DNA from: Streptomyces spirodelae
GTDB taxonomy: Bacteria; Actinomycetota; Actinomycetes; Streptomycetales; Streptomycetaceae
DNA: 64,000 bases
Direction of reading: 5' to 3'
NCBI RefSeq assembly: GCF_017676385.1
Contig: NZ_JAFFZN010000010.1
Location: forward strand, 144,838 to 208,837
Positions 15,989 through 24,900 of the stretch are shown here, piece after piece. The position numbers were made by a program, and so were the translations under genes. A model generated the notes under the pieces. That model was not told where the DNA came from and made no database searches. It saw only the letters and a list, made by a program, of their open reading frames with translations. Each line of letters begins with the position of its first letter. Position 1 is the first letter of the stretch.

Positions 15989-17725
15989 GTGGACGAGGAC
16001 AGCCAGGACTTCCGCGCGGCCGGGGATGCCGGAGCCCTGCCGCAGCTGCGGTTGGACGAGCTGCTGGACGGCCTCCAGCAGCAGGTGGCTCAGGTGCGGG
16101 CGGCACGGGACCGGGTCCACACCCTGCTGGACGCCGTACTGGCCATCGGCTCCGACCTCGATCTGGAAGTGGTGCTGAAACGCATCGTGGAGTCCGCCGT
16201 CTCCCTGGTCGACGCCCGGTACGGGGCGCTCGGTGTACTGGGCGAGGACGGGACGATCAAGCAGTTCATCACCGTCGGCATGGACGAGGCGACCATCGCC
16301 CAGATCGACCACTACCCGCGCGGTGAGGGCATCCTCGGCCTGTTGATCCGGCACCCGGAGCCGCTGCGCCTGGCCCGCCTGTCGCAGCACCCCGATTCGA
16401 CGGGCTTCCCGCCGGGACACCCGCCGATGAGCAGCTTCCTCGGCACGCCCGTCCGGGTGCGTGAGCAGGTCTTCGGCAACCTGTATCTGACCGACAAGCA
16501 GGGTGCAGCCGAGTTCGACGCCGACGACGAGGCTGTGCTGCGCACCCTTGCCGCGGCGGCCGGCGTGGCGATCGACAACGCCCGGCTGTACGACGACGCC
16601 CGCCGGAGACAGCGCTGGCTGGCGGCGAGCAACGAGCTGACGCGCAGCCTGCTGTCCGGCACCGATCCCGGCGCCGTGCTGAGATCTTTCACCGCCACGG
16701 TGCGGGAGATGGTCGACGCGGACCTGGTCACCCTGGCCGTACCGGTGGGCGACAGCGGGGAACTGGTCATCGAGGCGGCCGACGGCAACGGCGCGGAGAA
16801 GGTGCGCGGTCTGGTGCTGGGCTCCGGGGCGCTGGCCGCCCAGGTGTACACCTCCGGTGAGACGATCACCAGCGACGCGGTCAGCTCCGATCCCCGTGCG
16901 GAGGGCGGCAGTGCGACGCTGGTCGAGCTGGGCCCGGCGTTCTTCGTGCCGCTCGGCACCCGGGACCACGTCCGCGGTGTGCTCCAGATGGCGAACGTGC
17001 CGGGAGGGCCCTCGTTCCACAAGTCCGTCATCGACATGGTCATCGGCTACGGCAACCAGGCGGCGCTCGCCCTGGAGGTCGCCGAGCACCGGCAGGACGC
17101 CGAGCACATGCTGGTGCTCAACGACCGTGACCGCATCGCCCGCGACCTGCACGACCTGGTCATCCAGCGCCTGTTCGCCGGAGCCCTGACCCTCCAGTCC
17201 ACGCTCGGACGCCTCACCGACCAGCCGCGACTCGGCGACCGGGTGCAGCGGGTGGTGGACGACCTGGACGACACCATCAAGGTCATCCGCTCCACCATCT
17301 ACGCCCTCCGCGAGCAGGACCGGGCCCGCAGCGATGGGCTCCGTGCCCGCCTGGTGAGCGCCATGGAGCCGGGCGCCCAAGCCCTCGGTTTCACACCGGC
17401 ACTGCGCATGACCGGTCTGCTGGACACCAATGTTCCGGCCGAGCACGCCGACAACCTGCTGGCCGCGCTCGGTGAGGCCCTCTCCAACGCCGCCCGGCAC
17501 GCCCGGGCCACCTCGGTCGACGTGAGCGTGGAGGTCACCGAGACGCAGCTGAGGCTGCGGGTGACGGACAACGGTCGCGGCATCGACCCGGCCGTCACCC
17601 GCCGCAGCGGCCTGGCCAACCTCCGGCAGCGCGCCGAGGAGCTGGGCGGCACGCTCACGATCGGCCCGAACGAGCCGACCGGTACCCAGGTCGAATGGGT
17701 GGCCCCGCTGCCTTCCGCGTCGTGA
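15989..17725 (+). CDS. DevS/DosS-like heme sensor histidine kinase (orphan)
   Basis: A 578-residue kinase that should sense O2, NO or redox state and phosphorylate a DevR/OsdR-type response regulator. Order: N-terminal helix, GAF-A (about 60-200), GAF-B (about 215-370), HisKA_3 dimerisation helix with phospho-acceptor H388 (RDRIARDLHDLVIQRLF), and HATPase (LGEALSNAARHA, VTDNGRGI). GAF-A closely follows M. tuberculosis DosS, including FPPxHPPMxxFLG; its His (here H144) is the heme ligand H149 of DosS. GTG 15989 is favoured by AAGAGGAG 5 nt upstream; an ATG at 15941 would add 16 residues. No response regulator gene lies in the window, so it must signal in trans. Confidence 0.93.
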   Translation: MDEDSQDFRAAGDAGALPQLRLDELLDGLQQQVAQVRAARDRVHTLLDAVLAIGSDLDLEVVLKRIVESAVSLVDARYGALGVLGEDGTIKQFITVGMDEATIAQIDHYPRGEGILGLLIRHPEPLRLARLSQHPDSTGFPPGHPPMSSFLGTPVRVREQVFGNLYLTDKQGAAEFDADDEAVLRTLAAAAGVAIDNARLYDDARRRQRWLAASNELTRSLLSGTDPGAVLRSFTATVREMVDADLVTLAVPVGDSGELVIEAADGNGAEKVRGLVLGSGALAAQVYTSGETITSDAVSSDPRAEGGSATLVELGPAFFVPLGTRDHVRGVLQMANVPGGPSFHKSVIDMVIGYGNQAALALEVAEHRQDAEHMLVLNDRDRIARDLHDLVIQRLFAGALTLQSTLGRLTDQPRLGDRVQRVVDDLDDTIKVIRSTIYALREQDRARSDGLRARLVSAMEPGAQALGFTPALRMTGLLDTNVPAEHADNLLAALGEALSNAARHARATSVDVSVEVTETQLRLRVTDNGRGIDPAVTRRSGLANLRQRAEELGGTLTIGPNEPTGTQVEWVAPLPSAS

Positions 17726-17856
17726 GCCCCACCCACCGCCCCGGCCACGTGCCTCGCCGTGCGCGCCAGGCACCCGGTCAGCCGACGCGTTCCCCGCAGT
17801 CGTCAACGGCGATGGCCTGGACGGACACGCACCCGCCCCCATGAGCACCGTCTCCG

Positions 17857-18330
17857 TCAGCGGGTGGGCTCCGGTGCCCCGGTACCGACACGGGCGCGCA
17901 CGGCCGCGACCGCTTCCCACTCCTCGGGACCCAGGAACGCCAGCGCCGCGGGGAAGACGCCGTCCTGCTCCTTGAGGATGTGGTCCCGCAGCAGGTCCAG
18001 CACCTCGATCAGCCGGTCCGGCCACCCCGGGTCGGCCGGAAGGCCGACCGCTGCCTCCCGGAGCACCGCGTCGACCCGGCGGTGCTCGTCCTCCAACGCG
18101 CTGATCTTCTCAGGGAATTCGGCGGCCATGGCCGGGAACAGGCCGTACTCCTCCACCTGGGTGTGCGGCTCCAGCACCTCGGCGATCTTCCGGGCGGTGC
18201 CGATCATCCGGGAGACGTCGCCACCGCGGCGAGCCTCGCGCGCGTGGCTGATCAGCGTCACCACCGCATCGTGTTCCCGGGTCAACTCCGCGATGGCCGT
18301 CAGCGACTGGCAGCCGCAGTACTCGCACAT
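17857..18330 (-). CDS. Hemerythrin-domain protein
   Basis: A 157-residue protein with a hemerythrin HHE fold binding a di-iron centre, used to sense or bind O2 or NO or to handle iron. Metal ligands are visible in order: REHDAVV, HTQVEEYGLFP, EDEHRRVD and LRDHILKEQDGVFP. The N-terminus MCEYCGCQ carries three Cys, a feature I have not seen explained. It starts 13 bp after the NarK stop on the same strand, so the two are almost certainly cotranscribed, which suggests protection against nitrite-derived NO or O2 sensing during nitrate respiration. Confidence 0.9.
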   Translation of the reverse strand: MCEYCGCQSLTAIAELTREHDAVVTLISHAREARRGGDVSRMIGTARKIAEVLEPHTQVEEYGLFPAMAAEFPEKISALEDEHRRVDAVLREAAVGLPADPGWPDRLIEVLDLLRDHILKEQDGVFPAALAFLGPEEWEAVAAVRARVGTGAPEPTR

Positions 18331-18343
18331 GGACTCTCCCCTC

Positions 18344-19609
18344 CTACGCGGTGCCGCCTGTGCACTGCTGCCGGGCCGGCGTCCGGTGGGTGACCACGCT
18401 GCGCACCCCGGTCTCGGTGAAGGTCAGGGCCGCGGCGGCCACCACGGCGAGCAGGACCAGACCGATCGCGTAGGAGCCGAAGGCCCCGTACACCGAACCC
18501 ATCACCAGCGGTGGGACGAAGCCGCCCAGCCCGCCCGCGGCGCCGACGACACCGGTGACGGAGCCGACCTTGTCTGCCGGAGCCAGCAGCGCTACCAGGG
18601 CGAAGACGGCTCCGCTCCCGGCACCGAGCGCGGCGGCCATGGTCAGGAAGGCGATCGTGCCCACGGGGGCCAGGGACGGGGTGAAGGACTGGGCGAAGGC
18701 CCCCGCCAGCACCAGGGCGAGCGATCCGGCCAGCACCCGGACCGGGCCGACGCGGTCCGACAGCCAGCCGCCGACCGGGCGCATCGCGACCGCCAGGAGC
18801 ACGAAGCCGGCCATGCGGTTCGCGGCGTCCGTCTGGGAGAGGCTGTAGCCGGTCTTGAGGTAGGTGGGCAGGTAGACGGAGAAGGCCACGTAGCCGCCGA
18901 AGGCGACCGCGTAGAGGGCCGAAGCCTGCCAGGTGACGCCGAGCTTCACGGTGGCGGCCAGACGGTGGGCCAGGGGCTCGGCGGGCGCGGCGTGGCCGGG
19001 CGCGTCCCGCATCACCAGGGCGGCCACCACCGCGTAGACCGCCAGCGCAGCCGCAGCGATCAGGAAGGGGCCGGCCATGCCGTGCGCCTCGACGAGCTTC
19101 ACCGTGGTCAGGGCGCTGATCGCGGTACCGCCCATACCGGCACCGAAGATCCCGATCGCCAGACCGCGCCGCTCGGGCGGGAACCAGGCGCTGACGTACG
19201 GCACACCGACGGCGAACGCGGTACCGCCGATGCCGAGGAAGAACCCGCCCACCAGCAGGGCGGCGAACGTGGAGTGACCGGCCAGGCCCAGGTACAGCAC
19301 CGAGACGATGGTGGCCGCGGAGACCAGTGGGAACATCACCCGTCCACCGAATCGGTCGGTCAGCGCGCCCACCGGGACCCGGCCCAGCGAGCCGACCACC
19401 ACCGGCACCGCGACCAGCAGCGACTGCTCGAACGAGGACAGATGCAGGCTGTCCTGGAAACGCGGGCCCAGCGGACTGAGCAGCGCCCATGCCCAGAAGT
19501 TGATCGCGAAGCCCACCGTGGCCAGCACCAGCATCAGCCAGGCCCGGCCCGATACCCGCTCAGGTACCGACGGAGAGGCTTCGTTTCTCCCGGACTGTTG
19601 GAGCACCAT
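18344..19609 (-). CDS. narK: Nitrate/nitrite transporter NarK
   Basis: A 421-residue MFS protein of the nitrate/nitrite porter family, importing nitrate and/or exporting nitrite across the membrane. Characteristic stretches are NFWAWALLSPLGPRFQDSLHLSSFEQSLLVAVPVVVGSLGRVPVGALTDRFGGR at helices 1-2 (nitrate-binding Arg in the GRVPVG segment), GIFGAGMGGTAISAL, and GVVGAAGGLGGFVPPLVMG (the Gly-rich nitrate signature of helix 11). It is followed by the hemerythrin gene and faces the narGHJI cluster, which it should supply. Several DevR-like boxes lie 110-185 bp upstream of its start. Confidence 0.93.
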   Translation of the reverse strand: MVLQQSGRNEASPSVPERVSGRAWLMLVLATVGFAINFWAWALLSPLGPRFQDSLHLSSFEQSLLVAVPVVVGSLGRVPVGALTDRFGGRVMFPLVSAATIVSVLYLGLAGHSTFAALLVGGFFLGIGGTAFAVGVPYVSAWFPPERRGLAIGIFGAGMGGTAISALTTVKLVEAHGMAGPFLIAAAALAVYAVVAALVMRDAPGHAAPAEPLAHRLAATVKLGVTWQASALYAVAFGGYVAFSVYLPTYLKTGYSLSQTDAANRMAGFVLLAVAMRPVGGWLSDRVGPVRVLAGSLALVLAGAFAQSFTPSLAPVGTIAFLTMAAALGAGSGAVFALVALLAPADKVGSVTGVVGAAGGLGGFVPPLVMGSVYGAFGSYAIGLVLLAVVAAAALTFTETGVRSVVTHRTPARQQCTGGTA

Positions 19610-19745
19610 GTGTTCCTCCTGCTCGCAGTGGTTCGCCGCGGTGTTGCCGGACGGCTCAGGCGGCCTGAGTACAGGCTTCGCGACATGGGGCGCTCACGCA
19701 CGGGGCCCTCGGTACCTCCCCCCGGACCGGTCCGGCCCGTCTTGA

Positions 19746-19792
19746 GGGCCATAAGGCCCCGCTCGACGGGCGAAGGCCGGGCCGAAGGGCCC
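19746..19792. promoter_or_regulatory. Two DevR/OsdR-like boxes in the narK upstream region
   Basis: GGGCCATAAGGCCC (19746-19759) and GGGCCGAAGGGCCC (19779-19792) share the GGRCCRNNNGGYCC pattern, with centres 33 bp apart (about three helical turns). A degenerate relative, GGACCGGTCCGGCCC, lies at 19724-19738. All are between narK and the divergent flavoprotein gene. Confidence 0.65.
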
Positions 19793-19900
19793 CACGCCGG
19801 GGGGGCCGGGACTTTCCTCCGGCTGCCCGAGGGTCCCGTGCTGCCCCCGGCCGTCTCCCGACCTTCGCCGGGCAGGACCGGACCGGCGGGCACCGGGTGA

Positions 19901-19914
19901 GGACCGTCCGGCCC
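19901..19914. promoter_or_regulatory. DevR/OsdR-like box upstream of the split-barrel flavoprotein
   Basis: GGACCGTCCGGCCC ends 35 nt before the start codon at 19950. The box upstream of narG ends 38 nt before its start codon, an almost identical spacing that supports a shared activator. Confidence 0.7.
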
Positions 19915-19949
19915 TACGCGGGACCGGTTGCGCGAGCGAACATGGAGAA

Positions 19950-20381
19950 ATGCTTCCAGATGACGGCTTTCACGCGCTCGACCGGCAGGAGTGCCTGCGT
20001 CTGCTGGCCAAGGTGCCGGTGGGCCGCGTCGTCTACACCCGGCAGGCCCTGCACGCGATCCTTCCGGTCAACTTCGGTCTCGACACGGATTCCTCCGTCA
20101 TCCTGCGCACCTCGGCGTCCTCGCACCTCGTCCGCGCGATCGACGGAGCCGTGGTGGCCTTCGAGACAGACGACTTCGACGCCGAGGAGCGCTCGGGATG
20201 GAGCGTGGTCGTCACCGGCCGCGCCGCCGTCGTGACCGACCCGGCCGAGCACGAGCGCCTCTCCCGGACGGGGCTGCGGTCCTGGGTGGACGTACAGGAC
20301 GGCGTCTTCGTCCGTATCGAGTCGGAGATGGTCACGGGGCGAGTCGTCAACGGCGCCGGCAGCGCGGACCGACGGATCTGA
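19950..20381 (+). CDS. Pyridoxamine 5'-phosphate oxidase-like split-barrel protein
   Basis: A 143-residue cytosolic split beta-barrel protein of the FMN/F420-binding PNPOx-like group. The N-terminal LDRQECLRLLAKVPVGRVVYT and the core ILPVNFGLDTDSSVILRTSASSHL...VVAFETDDFD are typical. Members of this group are common in mycobacterial and Streptomyces dormancy regulons, where they may act as F420- or flavin-dependent reductases; the substrate is unknown. The ATG at 19950 comes immediately after GGAGAA, a very short spacing, so the start may be slightly off. A DevR-like box lies 35 nt upstream. It converges with the nitroreductase gene. Confidence 0.85.
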   Translation: MLPDDGFHALDRQECLRLLAKVPVGRVVYTRQALHAILPVNFGLDTDSSVILRTSASSHLVRAIDGAVVAFETDDFDAEERSGWSVVVTGRAAVVTDPAEHERLSRTGLRSWVDVQDGVFVRIESEMVTGRVVNGAGSADRRI

Positions 20382-20432
20382 CCGGCGCCCTCACGTGTCC
20401 CGGCTCCCGCGCCTGTGTGCGGGGTCGGGCAG

Positions 20433-21389
20433 CTACGCCGAGGCGCGCGGGACGCGGGCACCTTCCGGGCCGTAGCCGTAGCGGATCAGCAGTTGGGGGC
20501 TGCACCGGCGGTGCGCAAGGCCCGTCGCCTCCCGCAGGTCCGGCCATTCCATCGCCTCGTGCAGGATCGAGGTGCGCACCTGCTGCTCGGTAGCGGTGAG
20601 CAGGATGTGTTCGAGGGCCTGACCCGCCCGCAGCCAGTCCTCCCGCCGGTCGTGGGAAGTCCACAACAGCGCCACCTGCACATGGCGTTCGAAGCGCACA
20701 TCCGGGCGGCGCAGCACTGGCAGGGGGCCGGTGAAGTCCCGCAGCGGTACACGGCCACTCGCGTCCTGCGGGCCGAGGGCGGTGAGCGGAATGCCGTAGG
20801 GGAGGTCGGTTCCCGGCGCGGTGATCCAGGCGCGGCTCTCGGCCGTGTGCGCCGGACTGGAATGGTGGCGCTCCTCGGCCGCCGCGGTCAGGAGCAGCAG
20901 CCGCCGTGTGGTGGCGTAGTCCGGTGAGTGCAGCCGAGCGCCCTCGGCCTGGGCAGCGGCGATCATGTCCGCCACGACCGGCTCGGGCACCGGGCGGCCG
21001 GTGAACGGCAACCTGCTGGTGTGGCGCCGCTCGACGGCCGGGTACAGCCGCCCGATCTGCGGCGGCTCGCCGGCAGGAGTGGTCAGTTGCACGGTGGCCA
21101 CCAGGTCGGGCTGGGCCGGTTCGGGCAGCAGCCGCACCACCGGGTCCCAGCCCAGGTGGGCGGCGGCCACCCGGAGGTTGAAGACCGCGGCGCCCACGGA
21201 CAGATGCTGCGCGCGGCGCTCCGGGTCCGCCAGCGGCAGGACCCGCCTGTCGTCGAGGCGGACCTCGACGGACCGGGTGGCCGCCCGCATTCCGAAGCGC
21301 CACGGCTGGGTGTTGTGGATCGACGGTGCCGCCACCGCGGCGGCCATCAGCGTCTCCAGGACGGTGGCGTCGATTGCCCGAGTGCTCAT
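20433..21389 (-). CDS. Acg-like nitroreductase-family protein
   Basis: A 318-residue protein of the Acg family (M. tuberculosis Rv2032-like), a duplicated nitroreductase fold that binds FMN and may sequester rather than use it. The family start LMAAAVAAPSIHNTQPWRFG is conserved, followed by RRVLPLADPERRAQHLSVGAAVFNLRVAAAHLGWDPVV and the C-terminal GQALEHILLTATEQQ...REATGLAHRRCSPQLLIRYGYG. ATG 21389 was chosen because GAGGAG lies just upstream; the frame continues further but as non-conserved sequence. In mycobacteria acg is strongly DosR-dependent, and here two facing DevR-like boxes lie 110-160 bp upstream. Confidence 0.88.
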   Translation of the reverse strand: MSTRAIDATVLETLMAAAVAAPSIHNTQPWRFGMRAATRSVEVRLDDRRVLPLADPERRAQHLSVGAAVFNLRVAAAHLGWDPVVRLLPEPAQPDLVATVQLTTPAGEPPQIGRLYPAVERRHTSRLPFTGRPVPEPVVADMIAAAQAEGARLHSPDYATTRRLLLLTAAAEERHHSSPAHTAESRAWITAPGTDLPYGIPLTALGPQDASGRVPLRDFTGPLPVLRRPDVRFERHVQVALLWTSHDRREDWLRAGQALEHILLTATEQQVRTSILHEAMEWPDLREATGLAHRRCSPQLLIRYGYGPEGARVPRASA

Positions 21390-21501
21390 ACGCTGCTCCT
21401 CACCTCTGACGAGGGGGCCGCTGCTGCCGCGCGGTTCCCCGGCGTCCTCCACTCTCGGTCGTCCTCTGGAAGCCCGGCGAGGGTTGACCGTCCCTGCCTG
21501 G

Positions 21502-21548
21502 GGACCGGACGGCCCGGAACTCCGGCCGCCGACCGGGCCGTCCGGTCC
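21502..21548. promoter_or_regulatory. Pair of identical DevR/OsdR-like boxes in opposite orientation
   Basis: GGACCGGACGGCCC occurs on the plus strand at 21502-21515 and again, exactly, on the minus strand at 21535-21548. Centres are 33 bp apart, the same distance as the two narK-side boxes. They lie upstream of the Acg-like gene, as paired DevR boxes do upstream of mycobacterial acg. Confidence 0.75.
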
Positions 21549-21578
21549 TGGGGAGGGCGTCACGGGCGCTCGGCGGGC

Positions 21579-21798
21579 TCAGGTGGCGGGCAGGGACGTC
21601 GCGAGCAGGACGACGCCCAGGGAGCCGACCAGCGAGCGACCGCCAGTGCGCGGGCCGGATCGGTGCGGCCTTTACATGCGCGACGCCGTGCCCGGCCGCG
21701 GCGAGCATCACCACCGCGAACAGTGCGAGCCCCCGCCCAGCTCGCGGCCCGGGCGGCAGGTGGTCCGGAGCGCTGGGAAGGCCGGAGCCGCCGGGCAC
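21579..21798 (-). pseudogene. Possible frameshifted small membrane protein gene
   Basis: A minus-strand frame reads GLALFAVVMLAAAGHGVAHVKA and, after a one-base frame change near 21615, SLVGSLGVVLLATSLPAT and a stop at 21579. The two hydrophobic stretches look like a two-helix membrane protein broken by an indel. No start or family is clear. The remainder of 21390-21977 is regulatory DNA. Confidence 0.25.
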
Positions 21799-21925
21799 CG
21801 TGGCGGTCCGGATGGTGCGGCGGACCGGTGGCCAACGGCCGGGAGGCGGGGCTCCCCGGCACCGGCCCCAGGGACCAGAGACCTACCGGTGCGGACGAAT
21901 GTCAGGCCGTACAGGTCCCCGGCCA

Positions 21926-21939
21926 GGGCCGTTCGGCCC
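21926..21939. promoter_or_regulatory. DevR/OsdR-like box at the narG promoter
   Basis: GGGCCGTTCGGCCC lies 38 nt before the narG ATG. It would abut the -35 position of a promoter whose -10 is TAGCGT (21964-21969), the classic class II activator placement. That -10 would start transcription within 1-2 nt of the ATG at 21978, consistent with the lack of a Shine-Dalgarno, so narG may be leaderless. Confidence 0.7.
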
Positions 21940-21977
21940 CGGGCTCGGCGCGGGGCCGGACCCTAGCGTTCTCGACC

Positions 21978-24900
21978 ATGGAGAACGACCAGAACGTACG
22001 ACCGGGACAGTCGCACGCCGCGCAAGGCTGGCCGCTGGCCGCCCGGCGACTGCTCACCCGCCGTGAGACCTCGGCCGACGGCAGGGCCGTGTTCGAGGAT
22101 GCCGACGGCAAGTGGGAGGGGTTCTACCGGAGCCGCTGGGCGCACGACAAAGTCGTACGGTCCACGCACGGCGTCAACTGCACCGGCTCCTGCTCCTGGA
22201 TGGTGTATGTCAAGGACGGGATCATCACCTGGGAGCACCAGGCCACCGACTACCCGTCGATCGGCACGGACTGTCCCGAGTACGAGCCGCGCGGCTGTCC
22301 GCGCGGCGCTTCGTTCTCCTGGTACACCTACTCCCCCAGCCGGGTCCGCTATCCGTATGTACGCGGCGCACTGCTCAAGCTGTGGCGCGAGGCCCGTGAG
22401 CGCCTCGGCGACCCGGTGGCGGCCTGGGCCGAGATCACCTCCGACCCGGCGAAGGCCCGCGCCTACAAGCGGGCGCGCGGCAAGGGCGGCCTGGTGCGCG
22501 CCGACTGGGACGAGGTGACCGAGCTGGTTGCCGCAGCCCAGGTGCACACCGCCGAGCGGTACGGCCCCGACCGGGTGGCGGGCTTCTCGCCCATTCCGGC
22601 GATGTCGATGGCGTCGTTCGCTGCCGGTGCCCGCTACCACTCGCTGATCGGCGGCACCCTGCTGTCCTTCTACGACTGGTACGCGGACCTGCCGGTCGCC
22701 TCGCCGCAGGTCTTCGGCGACCAGACCGATGTGCCGGAGGCCGCCGACTGGTGGAACGCCGGCTACCTGGTCATGTGGGGCTCCAACATCCCGGTGACCC
22801 GCACACCCGATGCCCACTTCCTCACCGAGACCCGCTACAACGGCACCAAGGTCGTGGCGGTCAGCCCCGACTACGCCGACAACGTCAAGCACGCCGACGA
22901 GTGGCTCGCTCCCCATCCCGGCACCGACGGGGCACTGGCCATGGCCATGGGGCATGTGGTGCTGCAGGAGTTCCTCGTCGACCGTGAGGTCCCCTACTTC
23001 CAGGACTACCTGCGGAAGTTCACCGACGCCCCGTTCCTGGTGTCGCTGCGTGAGCACGCGGGGGGCGGACTGGTCCCGGACGGCTTTCTGACCGCGGCCG
23101 ACCTGGGCCGGGAAACGGAGCACGCGGAGTCCAAAACCGTACTCGTCGACTCGGCCACCGGCGAGCCGGTGGTGCCAGGCGGCTCCCTCGGCTTCCGGTG
23201 GGGAAAGACCGAACCCGGCCGCTGGAACCTGGACCAGGGCGACACCGTGCCCGAGCTGAGCCTGCTCGACACGGCGGAGGAGACGGTGGCCGTGGCCCTG
23301 CCCCGCTTCGACGTCGGCAGCACGGAGGGCGGCTCGGTGATGGTGCGCGGGGTGCCTGTGCGCCGCCTCGGCGGGCGCCTGGTCACCACCGTATTCGACC
23401 TGATGCTGGCGCAGTACGGGGTCGGGCGTCCTGGCCTGCCGGGAAGCTGGCCCTCGTCGTACGAGGACGCGTCCGAACCGTGCACCCCTGCCTGGCAGGA
23501 GACGATCACCTCGGTGCCGGCCGAGCAGGCGGCACGGATCGCCCGGGAGTTCGCCCGGAACGCGGAGCGGACCCGGGGGCGCTCGATGATCGCGATGGGA
23601 GCGGGGACCAACCACTGGTTCCACTCCGACACCATCTACCGGGCATTCCTCGCGCTGACCACCATGACAGGGTGCCAGGGCGTCAACGGCGGTGGCTGGG
23701 CACACTACGTCGGCCAGGAGAAGGTCCGTCCGGTCACCGGGCAGCAGCACCTGTCGTTCGCCTTCGACTGGCACCGGCCCGCGCGGCACATGGCCGGCAC
23801 CTCCTACTGGTATCTGAACTCCGGCCAGTGGCGCTACGAGGCGTTCGGGCCCGACGAGCTGGCCACCCCGCTCGGGCAGGGCAGGTTCCGGGGCAAGGCG
23901 TTCGCCGACTGCCTGGCGCAGGCCGTACGGCTGGGCTGGACGCCGGGCCACCCCGGTTTCAACCGCAACCCGCTCGACCTGTGCGACGAGGCGGCGCGTG
24001 CGGGCCGGCCGGTCGCCGAGCACATCGTGGAGGAGCTGAAGTCCGGCCGGCTGCGGTTCGCCGCCGAGGACCCGGACGACCCGGCCAACTTCCCCCGGGT
24101 GCTGACCGTGTGGCGGGCCAACCTGCTGGGCTCGTCCGGCAAGGGCAACGAGTACTTCCTGCGGCACCTGCTGGGCACCGACGCGGCCGTCCGCTCCCAG
24201 GAGACCCCGCCCGAGGGACGGCCCGAGGACGTGGTGTGGCGCGCGGAGGCCCCCGAGGGAAAGCTCGACCTGATGGTCACCATGGACTTCCGGATGACCT
24301 CCACCGGACTGTTCTCCGACGTGGTGCTGCCCGCGGCCACCTGGTACGAGAAGGACGACCTGTCCAGCACGGACATGCACCCCTTCGTGCACGCCTTCAC
24401 CCCCGCCATCGCCCCGCCCTGGCAGGCACGCACCGACTACGACACCTTCCTGGCCGTCGCCGACAAGTTCAGCGAGCTGGCCAGTGAGCACCTGGGCACC
24501 CGCACCGATGTCCTGGCCGTGCCCCTGCAGCACGACACCCCTGACGAACTCGCCCAGCCAGGCGGTGCCGTACAGGACTGGAAGACGGGCGAGTGCGAGC
24601 CCGTTCCCGGCCGGAACATGCCGAAGATCGTCACGCTCGAGAGGGACTTCGCGGCGACAGGGCAGAAGATGCGCGCCGTCGGCCCGCTGCTGGACACCCT
24701 GGGCGCCAGCACCAAGGGGGTCACCGTCCACCCGGACCAGGAGATCGAGGAGCTGCGGCATCGCTGCGGCACCGTACGCGACGGCGTCGCCGCCGGAAGG
24801 CCCTCCCTGGCCACCGCCTCCGACATGTGCGAGGCGATCCTGGCCCTGTCCGGAACCACGAACGGGCGCCTGGCCACCGAGGGCTTCCGCGCGCTGGAGA

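Noticed and set aside
15863..18025. A 720-codon minus-strand frame across the sensor kinase
   Set aside because: Antisense shadow of the GAF/kinase gene; composition is unnatural and no domain is recognisable.
19724..19738. A further DevR-like box, GGACCGGTCCGGCCC
   Set aside because: It has one extra base in the centre compared with the other sites, so it is mentioned as degenerate only and not counted.
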